NCBI RefSeq assembly: GCF_000374445.1
Contig: NZ_KB894405.1
Location: 215,110-279,109, forward strand
Length of the DNA stretch: 64,000 nucleotides
Origin: Actinokineospora enzanensis DSM 44649
Lineage (GTDB): Bacteria; Actinomycetota; Actinomycetes; Mycobacteriales; Pseudonocardiaceae
Direction: 5' to 3'
A program made the translations under genes and the position numbers. The number at the start of each line of letters is the position of its first letter. Positions within the stretch are counted from its first letter, which is position 1. Positions 36,333 through 45,258 of this stretch are shown here, piece by piece. Under the pieces are notes generated by a model. The model saw only the letters and a list, made by a program, of their open reading frames with translations. It was not told where the DNA came from and did no database searches.

Positions 36333-37432
36333 CAGTGCCCCTCCTCGAACCCGGCCAGGTACCGGGTGAACTCGGCCCGCTCCTCGTCGACGAGGGGGTG
36401 CTGCTCGGCGTAGACGTGGTCGAAGAACGCGGTCGGCTCCGGGTCCGGCATCGACCGCAGCCCGTCACGCACCCGCTTGGCCAGCGCGTCGGCCTCGGCC
36501 TCGATCGCGGCGAGGTACGCGTCGTCCGCCCAGGCCTCGTTGACGAGGTACGCGCGCAGCCGGGCGATCGGGTCCTTCAGCCGCCACTCGGCCTCCTCCT
36601 CGGCGAACCGGTAGCGGGTCGGGTCGTCGGAGGTGGCGTGCGGCGCCATCCGGTAGGTCAGCGCCTCGATCAGGAACGGGCCGTTGCCGCCGCGCGCGTG
36701 CTCCAGCGCGGCCCTGGTCACGGCCATCATCGCGAGCACGTCGTTGCCGTCCACCCGCACGCCGGGGAAGCCGAAGCCCGCGGCCCGCTGGTAGATCGGC
36801 ACCCGGGTCTGCTTCTCGATCGGCGTGGAGATGGCCCAACCGTTGTTCTGGCAGATGAACACGATCGGCGCGTTGTTCACCGCGGCGAAGTTGAGCGCCT
36901 CGGACACGTCGCCCTGGCTGGAGCCGCCGTCGCCGAAGTAGGACAGCACGGCCATGTCCGCGCCGTCCTTGGCCACGCCCATCGCGTAGCCGGTGGCGTG
37001 CAGGGTGACCGGGCCGATGACGATCGTGTACAGGTGGAAGTTGTTGGTGTTCGGGTCCCAGCCGCCGTGGTTGACGCCGCGGAACATGCCCATCAGGGTC
37101 AGCGGGTCCACGCCGCGGCACCAGGCCACGCCGTGCTCGCGGTAGCTGGGGAAGATGTAGTCGGTATCCCGGGCCGCCCGCCCGGAGCCGATCTGCGCGG
37201 CCTCCTGGCCGAGCGCGGAGACCCACAGGCCCATCTCGCCCTGGCGCTGCAGGGAGACCGCCTCGCCGTCGAAGCGGCGGGTCAGGACCATGTCCCGGTA
37301 CAGCCCGCGCAGCTGCTCCGGGGTGAGGTCGATCGAGTACTCGTCGTGCGGGACGCGGGTGCCCTCGGGGCTCAACAGCCGCACGAGCGCGGGCTCTGTG
37401 CCCTCTCGTGCGGCGGTGCCGTTCGCGGTCAC
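36332..37432 (-). CDS. bkdA: Branched-chain 2-oxoacid dehydrogenase E1 alpha subunit
   Basis: 366 residues. The GTG at 37432 is preferred over an upstream ATG because GAAGGAGG lies just before it and the extension is Pro/Arg-rich filler. The thiamine diphosphate motif GDGGSSQGDVSEALNFA ... N-N is at about residues 175-205. 'YRMAPHATSDDPTRY' (about 272) is the phosphorylation-loop-like segment that orders the TPP site. The substrate loop includes 'YREHGVAWCRGVDP'. It decarboxylates 2-oxoisovalerate and related acids. It is the first gene of the three-gene operon. Confidence 0.93.
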   Translation of the reverse strand: MTANGTAAREGTEPALVRLLSPEGTRVPHDEYSIDLTPEQLRGLYRDMVLTRRFDGEAVSLQRQGEMGLWVSALGQEAAQIGSGRAARDTDYIFPSYREHGVAWCRGVDPLTLMGMFRGVNHGGWDPNTNNFHLYTIVIGPVTLHATGYAMGVAKDGADMAVLSYFGDGGSSQGDVSEALNFAAVNNAPIVFICQNNGWAISTPIEKQTRVPIYQRAAGFGFPGVRVDGNDVLAMMAVTRAALEHARGGNGPFLIEALTYRMAPHATSDDPTRYRFAEEEAEWRLKDPIARLRAYLVNEAWADDAYLAAIEAEADALAKRVRDGLRSMPDPEPTAFFDHVYAEQHPLVDEERAEFTRYLAGFEEGH

Positions 37433-38125
37433 GGTGTAACTGCCTCCTTCGGCTCGGCCCCCGGGATCCGCCGGCGGTCGGGGCGGCCTCGGGTTCACTC
37501 GGCGGGTCGCGGGGTGCTGCGACGCGCGGAGTACCGCCGGGCACGAACCGGTTTCGGAAGTGCCCGGGTGAGCCGCCTACCGTCGAACATTACCCATCAC
37601 CGGACGGTATCGGCGCTATCCGTCGGCGATTGTCCGAGGACCGGGCACGAGTGCTCGGACCAGCGCGGACGAACGGTCGGAAGCGGAATTGTCAACTGCC
37701 GCGAGGCACAGTCCGACGGACTTCTTTTCGCACCTTTCGACGATGGCGCGGCGGTCCGTGGTGTTCTGCTCCGGGCCGGGTGTATTCGTACGCGTGGACA
37801 AATCCGTGCGCATCGGAGAACGGTGTGCGATTTTCGACCCGGATCCCGATCGGGAAACCCGGCGTCACTTACGGGTGGTTTTCCGCGTCCGGGTGAACAC
37901 GCACCGTACACGGCCGGTCGAGTTGCCGAACACCACGCCACCTGGTCTCATTCGGATCCCGACGATCCAGGATGGACTCGGGGAGCACGCTGCGTGCATA
38001 CCCCGGGACTCGCACGTCGGGGCCGGATGTATAGCATGCCGGATAAGCCCGTTTCCGCTCGCGGACGGGTGCTGGGGATGTGCTCGTCCGGATTCCGGAC
38101 GACAGGAACTACCGGGGGTACCCGA
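37433..38125. promoter_or_regulatory. Divergent upstream region of bkd and the membrane protein gene
   Basis: About 690 bases between divergently transcribed genes without a convincing frame. It must hold both promoters. Small inverted repeats such as CGGATCCCGATC near 37840 are present, but I cannot assign an operator. Confidence 0.4.
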
Positions 38126-40072
38126 ATGAACTGGCTTGGCAGCGTGCCGAGCGTGCTGGTGTGCGCGCTGGGGCTGGTGGTGCCCGGTGTGCCGATCACC
38201 TACCTGCTCGGCCTGCGCAGGCTCGCCGCCGTGGCGCTGGCGCCGATCGTGGTCGTGTTCGTCGTGGTGGTCACCGCGATCGTCGCGTCCAAGCTCGGCA
38301 TCGCGTGGTCGCCGTGGCTGCTGCTGGCCGTCTTCGCCGGGACCGCCGGTCTGCTGGCGGCGGTGGTGCTGCCGCTGCGCGCCCGACTGGCCGCTCCGAT
38401 CGCGGGCGACCCGCGGCCCGCGATCCTCGCCGCAGCCGCCGGGATCCTGGCCGCCATGCTGTTCGGCGCGTTCACCGTCACCCGTGTGATCACCTCGCCG
38501 GAACAGCTGATCGAGACCTCCGACTCGCCGTTCCACTACAACGCCATCGCGCACATCCTCAACTCGCGCGACGCCTCCACCCTGATGGTCGACACGCTGG
38601 GCGTGCCGGACCGGGTGCGCGGCTTCTACCCGGCGGGCTGGCACGACCTCGGCTCGCTGCTGGTCATGATCACCGGTGGGTCCGTCCCGGTGGCGGCCAA
38701 CATCCTGTCGGTCACCATCGCGCTGGTCGTCTGGCCGCTGGGCTGCGTGCTGCTGACCCGCCAGCTGCTCGGCCCGAAGCCGTTGCTGCTCGGCCTCGCC
38801 GGGTTCCTGAGCATCGCGTTCGGCGCGTTCCCGTGGGAGCTGCTCGGCTGGGGCATCCTGTGGCCGAACCTGCTGGGTCTGGCGCTGGTGCCCGCCGCGC
38901 TGGCGGCCGTGCTGTCCATGGCGGGCCTGGCCCAGGACGACGCCATCGGCCGCGGCCGGGCGTGGCTGCTCGCGCCGGTGATCCTGTTCGCGGTCGCCAT
39001 CGCGCACCCCAACGCGGTGTTCAGCCTGCTCGCGGTCGCCCTGCCGGTGATCATCCTCGGCCTGGTGCTGGCCGCGCGCCGCCGCCGGGCCGCCGGGCAG
39101 CGCGGGCTGTCGCTGCTGCTGTTGTCGCCGTTGGTGCTCACGCCACCGCTGTACTACCTGGTGGTGGCCAAGACCGACCTGTTCGCGGGCACGATCAACG
39201 CGGCCGCGCTGCCGTTCGAGACCCCGTCGCACGCGCTCGGCGAGGTGCTGACCGGCGCCACCAACGGACGGGCCGCGGGTTGGGTGCTCGCGGCGCTGGT
39301 CGTGGTCGGCGTGGTGACCTGTTTCGTGCAGCGCACCCGCCGCTGGCTGGTCGCGAGCCACGCCATCTCGGGCGGCCTGTACGTGCTGGCCGCGGGCCTG
39401 CCCGGCGCGACGCGGCGGCTGTTCACCGGCTTCTGGTACACCGACTCGCACCGGCTGGCCGCGATGGTCCCGATCACCGGCGTCCCGCTCGCCGCCATCG
39501 GCCTGGCCGCGACGATCGCCTACGTCCGGCGCCTGCTGACCACGTCCGAGGGCCGGGTGCGGCTGGCCCCGCTGGTGGTCCCGGCGGTGCTCGCGGTGTT
39601 CGTCCTGGGCACCGGCGTGGTCAACCACGCCGACCACCGCAACCGCGTCCTCGCCGCGTACCCGCGCGACCACCGCCTGGTGGATGACGACGAGTACGGG
39701 CTGTACAAGCGGTTGAACCGGTACGTCGAGCCGGGCGCGATCATCGCCCAGATGCCCTTCAACGGCAGCCCCGAGGCGATGGCGATCAGCGGCCGCCAGG
39801 TGCTGTTCCCCCAGATCAACCTGGGCCGGATGACCACCGACCAGGCCTATCTGGCGCAGTACCTGGTGAAGGCCAACACCGACCCGCGGGTCTGCGAGAT
39901 CGCCCGCCGCCTCAACGTCCGCTACCTGCTCACCAACGACCGCCCGTGGGACAATATGTGGGACGGCGTCACCTACCCGCCGCCCGGCACGCCCGGCTTC
40001 GATCTTCTCGATCGTGGCGGCACCTTCGAGCTCTACCGGGTGACGGCGTGTGACAGCTCGAAGAGTGAATGA
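38126..40072 (+). CDS. Large polytopic membrane protein (DUF6541-like)
   Basis: 648 residues with about 14 hydrophobic segments. The ATG at 38126 follows GGGGGTACCCGA. A loop after TM4 has 'SDSPFHYNAIAHILNSRDAS' and 'FYPAGWHDLGSLL', the type of extracytoplasmic acidic loop seen in GT-C glycosyltransferase-like proteins. The C-terminal ~130 residues are a soluble extracellular domain ('YEYGLYK'-like start, 'NGSPEAMAISGRQVLFPQ', 'YLLTNDRPWDN'). This resembles actinobacterial proteins of unknown function thought to act on cell-envelope glycans. Enzyme activity is inferred from fold pattern only. Confidence 0.75.
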   Translation: MNWLGSVPSVLVCALGLVVPGVPITYLLGLRRLAAVALAPIVVVFVVVVTAIVASKLGIAWSPWLLLAVFAGTAGLLAAVVLPLRARLAAPIAGDPRPAILAAAAGILAAMLFGAFTVTRVITSPEQLIETSDSPFHYNAIAHILNSRDASTLMVDTLGVPDRVRGFYPAGWHDLGSLLVMITGGSVPVAANILSVTIALVVWPLGCVLLTRQLLGPKPLLLGLAGFLSIAFGAFPWELLGWGILWPNLLGLALVPAALAAVLSMAGLAQDDAIGRGRAWLLAPVILFAVAIAHPNAVFSLLAVALPVIILGLVLAARRRRAAGQRGLSLLLLSPLVLTPPLYYLVVAKTDLFAGTINAAALPFETPSHALGEVLTGATNGRAAGWVLAALVVVGVVTCFVQRTRRWLVASHAISGGLYVLAAGLPGATRRLFTGFWYTDSHRLAAMVPITGVPLAAIGLAATIAYVRRLLTTSEGRVRLAPLVVPAVLAVFVLGTGVVNHADHRNRVLAAYPRDHRLVDDDEYGLYKRLNRYVEPGAIIAQMPFNGSPEAMAISGRQVLFPQINLGRMTTDQAYLAQYLVKANTDPRVCEIARRLNVRYLLTNDRPWDNMWDGVTYPPPGTPGFDLLDRGGTFELYRVTACDSSKSE

Positions 40073-40142
40073 GTCCGCTGTGCCCGGAGGTTGAGCCGTC
40101 CTCCGGAAGTTTCGCACCAGCCGCTGATCCTGGGGGATTTCG

Positions 40143-40592
40143 GTGTCCTCGGTGGTTTTCCAGAGCGTCGGCGACCGTCGCACGCGGGTAACACTGATCG
40201 GGCCGCCACGGTATGCGGAGTTCTACAGCTTCAAACGCCTCTACCTGGTGATGGATATCCAGGTGGAGGCGGAGGGGATCTCGGTGCGGAGTCCCCTCCG
40301 CCTCGACCCGGTCGCCGAGGTCGACCTTCCGGAGTTCCTGGACTCCCTGGCCGCCGACTATCGCGGTTGGACCGGGGTCCGGGACTGGCGCGCCGACCAC
40401 ATCGCGTTGGCGGCGAGCCACAATGGTTGGGGAACCATCGATCTGCGATGGACGATCTCCCCGGACACTCCCGTGCGTGGTTGGCGGCTGACCTTGACCA
40501 CTCGGCTGGACGCGGGCAATCAGATGACCAACCTTGCCCAAGGTACCCGCGGATTCTTCGCCGACTGCCAGACGGAACCCGAGGACGCCTGA
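40143..40592 (+). CDS. Small conserved protein, DUF6228-like
   Basis: 149 residues from a GTG with GGGGGAT upstream. A beta-rich first half is followed by 'FLDSLAADYRGWTGVRDWRA', then 'LAASHNGWGTIDLRWTISPD', which resembles a family of small actinobacterial proteins of unknown function. There are no signal peptide or catalytic motifs. It stands alone between the membrane protein and the truncated SDR. Confidence 0.6.
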   Translation: MSSVVFQSVGDRRTRVTLIGPPRYAEFYSFKRLYLVMDIQVEAEGISVRSPLRLDPVAEVDLPEFLDSLAADYRGWTGVRDWRADHIALAASHNGWGTIDLRWTISPDTPVRGWRLTLTTRLDAGNQMTNLAQGTRGFFADCQTEPEDA

Positions 40593-40634
40593 GTCCTTGT
40601 GCTCGCGCGAGTGTCCGGCCGTTCCCGGCCGTGA

Positions 40635-40916
40635 TCACAGCGCGTCGGCGTCGAGTGCTGTGTGGACGGTCGGGTGGCGCGGGCGGACGCCGAGGGTGCG
40701 GCGCAGACGGGTGGTGTCGACGATGAGCTCCCACGGGTCCGGCTGCGGCAGGTCGCGCGGCGGTGCCTGTCCGGTCAGCGCCGCGATGTCCCAGGCGGTG
40801 GTCGGGGCGTCGTCGGCGACGGTGACCGCCTGGCCGTCCATGCCGTCGTGGCGCAGCAGGGCGAGCAGGGCCTGGGCGACGTCGGCGTGAGGCGGGCGAC
40901 GCGCCTCCACTGTCAA
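40635..40916 (-). pseudogene. C-terminal fragment of an NAD-dependent epimerase/SDR
   Basis: About 93 codons on the minus strand read as the end of an extended SDR: 'PPHADVAQALLALLRHDG', then 'GQAVTVADDAPTTAWDIAAL' and a tail with D-T-T-R-L-R-R-T-L-G-V-R-P, the usual last helix of these enzymes. The Rossmann GxxGxxG part, the YxxxK catalytic residues and a start are absent, and the MarR gene begins just upstream on the other strand. The N-terminal two thirds have been deleted. Confidence 0.65.
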
Positions 40917-40940
40917 GCCGCGGCCGATTACCCTGGTCCC

Positions 40941-41372
40941 GTGGACGACAACCGGCTCGGCGCGGCGACCTGGAGCGCCCTCTACGAGCTGTTCCGCGCC
41001 ACCACCGAGGCCAACCTCCGCTCCGCCGCCGCCGCAGGCCTGAGCCCCGGTGACGTCAAGGCCCTGATCGCGCTCACCCCCGACGCCCGCCCCGCCATGC
41101 GCGACCTCGCCGAGCTCTGGCGCTGCGACGCCTCCACGGCCACCTGGATCGTCGACCGCCTGGAACGCCGCGCCCTCGTCGCGCGCGGCCCACACGAGAC
41201 CGACCGCCGGATCAAGGTCGTCGCCCTGACCGCGGTGGGGGAACGTGTGCGCGCGGAGCTGGTCGCCCGGGTCAGCGAGCCGCCTGCCGCCCTGAACGCC
41301 CTGACCTCCGCTGAACTCCGCCTTTTCCACGACCTCGTGCACCGAGTCCTGGACGCTCACCAGCCGGACTGA
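40941..41372 (+). CDS. MarR-family transcriptional regulator
   Basis: 143 residues from GTG. The winged helix is clear: 'SPGDVKALIALTPDARPAMR' leads to D-L-A-E-L-W-R-C-D-A-S-T-A-T-W (recognition helix) and then VDRLERRALVARGPHETDRR (wing). Flanking helices form the dimer interface. MarR genes are often divergent from an oxidoreductase they control, and the SDR remnant on the opposite strand fits that arrangement, so this regulator may have lost its target. Confidence 0.85.
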   Translation: MDDNRLGAATWSALYELFRATTEANLRSAAAAGLSPGDVKALIALTPDARPAMRDLAELWRCDASTATWIVDRLERRALVARGPHETDRRIKVVALTAVGERVRAELVARVSEPPAALNALTSAELRLFHDLVHRVLDAHQPD

Positions 41373-41402
41373 CCCCTTCGGGGCCGCAAGCAGGGCTCTT
41401 GG

Positions 41403-41431
41403 TCATCCACAGGGTGTCGAATCCATCCACA
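41403..41431. promoter_or_regulatory. Two DnaA-box-like ATCCACA sites upstream of the NB-ARC/TPR gene
   Basis: TCATCCACA (41403) and CCATCCACA (41423) are spaced by 20 bases in the gap before the NB-ARC gene. They are near-matches to the DnaA box, like the set at 854-1093. Significance is uncertain. Confidence 0.25.
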
Positions 41432-41593
41432 GCCGGTCGGGCACCACTTCCCTCGTCCTGACCTGGGCCGATAGGTTCACGCATGGGCAGGCCCCCGGCA
41501 GGCAGGCGGCGTGTGGGTGATCTTGTGGGGATGTGAGTGAACGACAGCGCGGAGTGAGCGTGCTGTGTAGGGTCGGCGCGGGGAACGAGGGGA

Positions 41594-43549
41594 GTGTCGG
41601 GCGTGGTTGTGCACCAGCAGTTGCCCGCGCCGCCGCGGGGGTTCGTCGATCGGGAGGCGTTGGTCGGCTGGCTGACGGGGTGTTTCGCGGCCGCGAAGGC
41701 GGAAGGGCGGCCTGCCCAGGCGGCGATGCACGGGCCGTCGGGGGTCGGGGCGCGCAGTGTCGTGCAGAAGGCGTACTGGGCGGATCCGGCGCGGTTTCCC
41801 GACGGGGCGCTGCGGGTCCGGCTCGGTGACGCGGTCGATCGGAACGCCGATCCGGTGGGGGAGGCGTTGAGCGGGGTCCTGGTCGACCTCGGTGTGCCGC
41901 GCGATGACATCCCCGTATCGGTCGAGTCGCGGAGCGACTGGCTGCGCAGCCATACCTATTCGCTGAGTCTGCTGCTGGTGCTGGAGGAGGTCGTCAGCGT
42001 CGCGCAGGTGAAGCCGTTCCTGCTGAACTCGCCCGGGTCGGCGCTGGTGGTCGTCGCGCGGTCGCGGATCCGGTTGCTTGCCAAGGAAGGGTTCGACCTG
42101 GCGGCCGTGGAGCCGCTGGCCGACGAGCACGGGGTCGCCATGTTCGAGCGGGCCCTGGGACCTGACTGGTTCGCGGCCGCCGACGTGCGCCCGGAGTCGC
42201 TGGTGCGGGCGTGCGGCGGGTACCCGCTGGCGATCAGTACCACGGCCGCGCAGATCGCGGGGACGCCGGAATGGGAGGTCCCCGAGCTGATCCGCGAGGT
42301 GGCGCGCAGTGGGGTCGGTGCGCTGGACCGGGAGTCCCAGGACTATGTCCGCGACAGTTTCGACCGCGCCTACCAGCGCCTCGCCGCCGCCGACGCGCGT
42401 GCCTACCGGCTGGTCGTCGGTGTGCACCCGGGGTCGACCGTGCCGGTGGCGGCCGCCGCCGCGATGCTGGGCGAGTCGGTGGCGGAGACGCGGGCCGCGT
42501 TGTCGCGGCTGGCGGTGAGCACGCTCGTCGAGTTCGTGTCGGCCGATCTCGTGCGGTTCCACGATGTCGCGCACTGGCACGCGCGGGAGCGGGCCGACGC
42601 GGACGAGCCGTTCGAGGCGCGTCGGGCCGCCGCCGAGCGGGTGATCCGGTGGTACCTCGACGAGACCGTCAAACGTGACCGAGTCCTGTCGGACCGGCCA
42701 CGCACCAACCCGGCGTACGGCCGGAAGGCGATCGGCGTCCAGCCGTCCCGTGCCGAAGCTTTGGTGTGGCTGGAGGAGTATCGCCCCAACCTGCGTGCCG
42801 CCGTCGCGCTCGCCGAACGGATCCAGGCGCACGACCTCACCTGGCAGCTCTGCGAGGCGCTGTGGGGCCTGTTCCACCTGCACCGCCACTACGACGACTG
42901 GATCACCACGCACCACGCGGGCCTCGCCGCCGCCATCCAGTCGGGCAACCCGAGTGCGGTGATGCGGATGACCTCGCAGCTGGGTTCCGCGCTGCTGGCC
43001 ACCAATGAGCTGGCGGGCGCGGCCCAGGCGTTCGCCGATTCCGGTGCGGCGGCGGAGAAGGCGAAGGACCCGGTCGGCAGGCAGAGCGCGCTGGAGTGGT
43101 CCGGCAAGGTCGCCGCCCGCAGGGGTGAGTACGAGACGGCGCTGCGGTACTTCGACCAGTCCTGGCACGTGGCCGAGACCCAGGTGCCCGCGGAGCTCCG
43201 GCCGCGGATGCTTGCCCTGCTGTGCCTGCAACGCGCCAGGGTCCTGCTCGCCGCGGGCCGCGCCGACGAGGTGCAGGCCGCCGCGCAGCCTGCCGTCGAG
43301 TACTTCGAGCAGACGAACGAGCGGGACAACCAGGCGAAACCCCTGCTGGTGCAGGCGAAAGCGCTGGCCGCGCTGGGCCGGGCGACCGTGGCGGCCGAGG
43401 TCGCGCGCCGGGTGGCCGCCCTGTTTCGGGCGGACGAATCCTTGCAGGGTGAGGCCGAGGCGTTGGACCTGGTGATCGAGAACGACCCGACCGAGGAGGA
43501 GCGGGCTCGGCTGCTGGACCTCTACACGCGGCTCAGCGGCGGACGCTGA
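41594..43549 (+). CDS. NB-ARC/TPR STAND protein with degenerate P-loop
   Basis: 651 residues. An NTPase-like domain (residues 12-330) is ordered as in NB-ARC: FVDREALVGWL, a P-loop position reading G-P-S-G-V-G-A-R-S, a Walker B-like SLLLVLEEV, then ACGGYPLAISTTAA (GLPLA motif) and VRFHDVAHWHARE (MHD-like). The P-loop lacks the expected Lys, so ATP hydrolysis is doubtful. A TPR half (350-640) includes 'GRQSALEWSGKVAARRGEYE'. GAGGGGA at 41586-41592 fits a GTG at 41603 better than 41594. The last 17 bases overlap the end of the convergent GT-B-like gene. The TPR half resembles the truncated protein at 1-832. Role unknown. Confidence 0.8.
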   Translation: MSGVVVHQQLPAPPRGFVDREALVGWLTGCFAAAKAEGRPAQAAMHGPSGVGARSVVQKAYWADPARFPDGALRVRLGDAVDRNADPVGEALSGVLVDLGVPRDDIPVSVESRSDWLRSHTYSLSLLLVLEEVVSVAQVKPFLLNSPGSALVVVARSRIRLLAKEGFDLAAVEPLADEHGVAMFERALGPDWFAAADVRPESLVRACGGYPLAISTTAAQIAGTPEWEVPELIREVARSGVGALDRESQDYVRDSFDRAYQRLAAADARAYRLVVGVHPGSTVPVAAAAAMLGESVAETRAALSRLAVSTLVEFVSADLVRFHDVAHWHARERADADEPFEARRAAAERVIRWYLDETVKRDRVLSDRPRTNPAYGRKAIGVQPSRAEALVWLEEYRPNLRAAVALAERIQAHDLTWQLCEALWGLFHLHRHYDDWITTHHAGLAAAIQSGNPSAVMRMTSQLGSALLATNELAGAAQAFADSGAAAEKAKDPVGRQSALEWSGKVAARRGEYETALRYFDQSWHVAETQVPAELRPRMLALLCLQRARVLLAAGRADEVQAAAQPAVEYFEQTNERDNQAKPLLVQAKALAALGRATVAAEVARRVAALFRADESLQGEAEALDLVIENDPTEEERARLLDLYTRLSGGR

Positions 43550-45248
43550 ACACGCTCGCATCGCCCGCGCGCACGGTCAGCGTGTCCGGGGGCTCGTCGT
43601 GCTCGGTCAGCCACAGGTAGAGCGCCGACACGGCCGCCAGCGCCTCCACTGCGCCACTTTCCCTGCCGATACGCAGGATAGGGCCACCCCGCACGCTCAC
43701 CACGCACCGCGCCTCGTCCAGCACCACCGCTGCCATCCGGGCGAACGGGTGGGCGTCGTGGGCCTCGGCGAGCCAGGTCGGGTCGCCGTCCCGGGTGAAG
43801 ACGTCCCGGGTGAAGACGATGTCCGCGTTGCCGCGTACGGCGGGCATCGGGTGGTCGGCCACCGCCACGAGGTGCGCGTCGTCCAGCATCGGTCTCGGCG
43901 TCGCCCGGCCCAGCAGCGCGTCCACGGGGTGCCGCGCCAGGTGGACCTCGTCGCCGATCACCGCGCCCGCCACCCGGACACCCAGGTGCTGTCCCGTGCC
44001 GGGAATCGCAACAGGCAGTGGGAGAAGTGGAACCAGAACGGGAGTTTCCGGTTCGGGGAGGTCCAGCAGTTCGTAGCAGAGGCGCCGCAACCGCTCTGCC
44101 GCCTCGCCCGGGACGGACGTGACGAATGCCCGGATATCCCTGTGCGTGCCGGATTCGTAACGTTCGCGGGCCTGGTCGAGCTGTGTGAGCAGGCTGCGGT
44201 CCCTGCGCAAGGCGGGAGCGGTGGAGCCGAGCAGGCGCACGGCGGTGCCTGGGGCGACCTCCTCCTCCGGGAATGACGCCAGCAACACGGGTTTGTCCAA
44301 TGCCGCCCCGTATCCGGTCACCGCGCCGTGGTCGCCGATCACCACGTCCGCGGCCACCAACGCGGCCGCCCAGCCTTCGGCGGGTGGGATGAGGATCAGC
44401 CCGGCCCGCAGACAGTCCGCGAGCCACAGCCGGATCTGCTTGAGGCCGTACCGGTACCAGATGTGCGGGTGCAGAATGGCCGCGACGCGATAGCGGTCCA
44501 CCGGAAGCTCGGCGAGCAGTGTGCGCAGGAGGTCCGGCCAGGTGCCGAACAGGGACTCCGACCGCCAGGTGGAGGACACGACCGCGAGCGCCTCCCCGTC
44601 CCGCACGCCCAAGGCCCGCCGATACCGCGCTCGTCGGCCTCGGCTGGCGATCATGCGGTCGAACCGGGGATCACCGCCCAGGAAGGCCGCCCCGACCGCC
44701 TCCGGGACCGACTCGGCCAGCCGGACGGCCTGCTCGTCATGCGAGAGCACGAGCGCGTCCGGCACGACCCGGCCGTCCGAGATCAGGGAATGCGGCGACA
44801 GCCCGTAGACTCCCGGGCTTTCCGGCTTTCCGGCTTTCCGGCTTTCCGGCTTTCCGGCTTTCCGGCTTTCCGGCTTTCCCGGAATCGTCTTACTGTAGCC
44901 GATCCCGTGCGACAGCACGATCAGCGGCGCCGTCAGGTCGTGCAGGTTTCCGCTGGTGTTGGCTGTGATCGCCAGGTCCCATGCGCTGTCCAGCGCTTGG
45001 TCCCATGACACCGACGGCAGCTCGTACTCCCGCAGGAAATCCTCCACCCCCACCGACAATGTCGACCCGTGCGGGCACGTGAAAACCACGCGCACCCGGA
45101 AGTCGGAATCGAACAGGGGCAGGACATCCAGCAACCGGTTCGCGGACGCCACGGTGTGCACGACGAACAACACCGTTCGGGAATGCCGCACCGTGGACCA
45201 CCGCCGCGCCGGTTCGCCGATCGGCGTGCGCGACCAGACTCCGGTCAT
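43533..45248 (-). CDS. GT-B-like putative transferase with in-frame octanucleotide repeat (paralog 2)
   Basis: 571 residues, homologous along its length to the product of 1095-2744: 'VVHTVASANRLLDVLPLF', then LSHGIGYSK, A-L-V-L-S-H-D-E-Q, V-V-S-S-T-W-R-S-E-S-L-F, I-L-H-P-H-I, and 'ADVVIGDHGAVTGYGAALDK'. The last resembles the donor-site loop of TagB/TagF-type CDP-glycerol transferases. Just after HGIGYSK, around residues 123-145, an 8-nt tandem repeat encodes the repeating peptide GKPESRKA. Changing the copy number by one unit shifts the frame and brings in a stop at 44783-44785 or 44737-44739. It starts 10 bases after the small membrane protein gene and is probably co-transcribed with it. 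The substrate is unknown. Confidence 0.78.
   Translation of the reverse strand: MTGVWSRTPIGEPARRWSTVRHSRTVLFVVHTVASANRLLDVLPLFDSDFRVRVVFTCPHGSTLSVGVEDFLREYELPSVSWDQALDSAWDLAITANTSGNLHDLTAPLIVLSHGIGYSKTIPGKPESRKAGKPESRKAGKPESPGVYGLSPHSLISDGRVVPDALVLSHDEQAVRLAESVPEAVGAAFLGGDPRFDRMIASRGRRARYRRALGVRDGEALAVVSSTWRSESLFGTWPDLLRTLLAELPVDRYRVAAILHPHIWYRYGLKQIRLWLADCLRAGLILIPPAEGWAAALVAADVVIGDHGAVTGYGAALDKPVLLASFPEEEVAPGTAVRLLGSTAPALRRDRSLLTQLDQARERYESGTHRDIRAFVTSVPGEAAERLRRLCYELLDLPEPETPVLVPLLPLPVAIPGTGQHLGVRVAGAVIGDEVHLARHPVDALLGRATPRPMLDDAHLVAVADHPMPAVRGNADIVFTRDVFTRDGDPTWLAEAHDAHPFARMAAVVLDEARCVVSVRGGPILRIGRESGAVEALAAVSALYLWLTEHDEPPDTLTVRAGDASVFSVRR
44816..44879. repeat. Octanucleotide tandem repeat (GGCTTTCC)8 inside a gene
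   Basis: Eight perfect copies of GGCTTTCC (64 bases) lie within the minus-strand transferase gene. Eight is not divisible by three, so gain or loss of a unit frameshifts the gene. In the present count the frame is open. The unit differs in both length and sequence from the heptamer in paralog 1, but the protein position is the same. Confidence 0.97.
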
Positions 45249-45258
45249 CGGTTCGCGG

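Noticed and set aside
34047-37432. Pyruvate rather than branched-chain dehydrogenase
   Set aside because: A separate E1 alpha and E1 beta with a single-lipoyl E2 fits the branched-chain complex of actinomycetes, whose pyruvate complex uses a homodimeric AceE. Sequence alone cannot exclude broader 2-oxoacid use.
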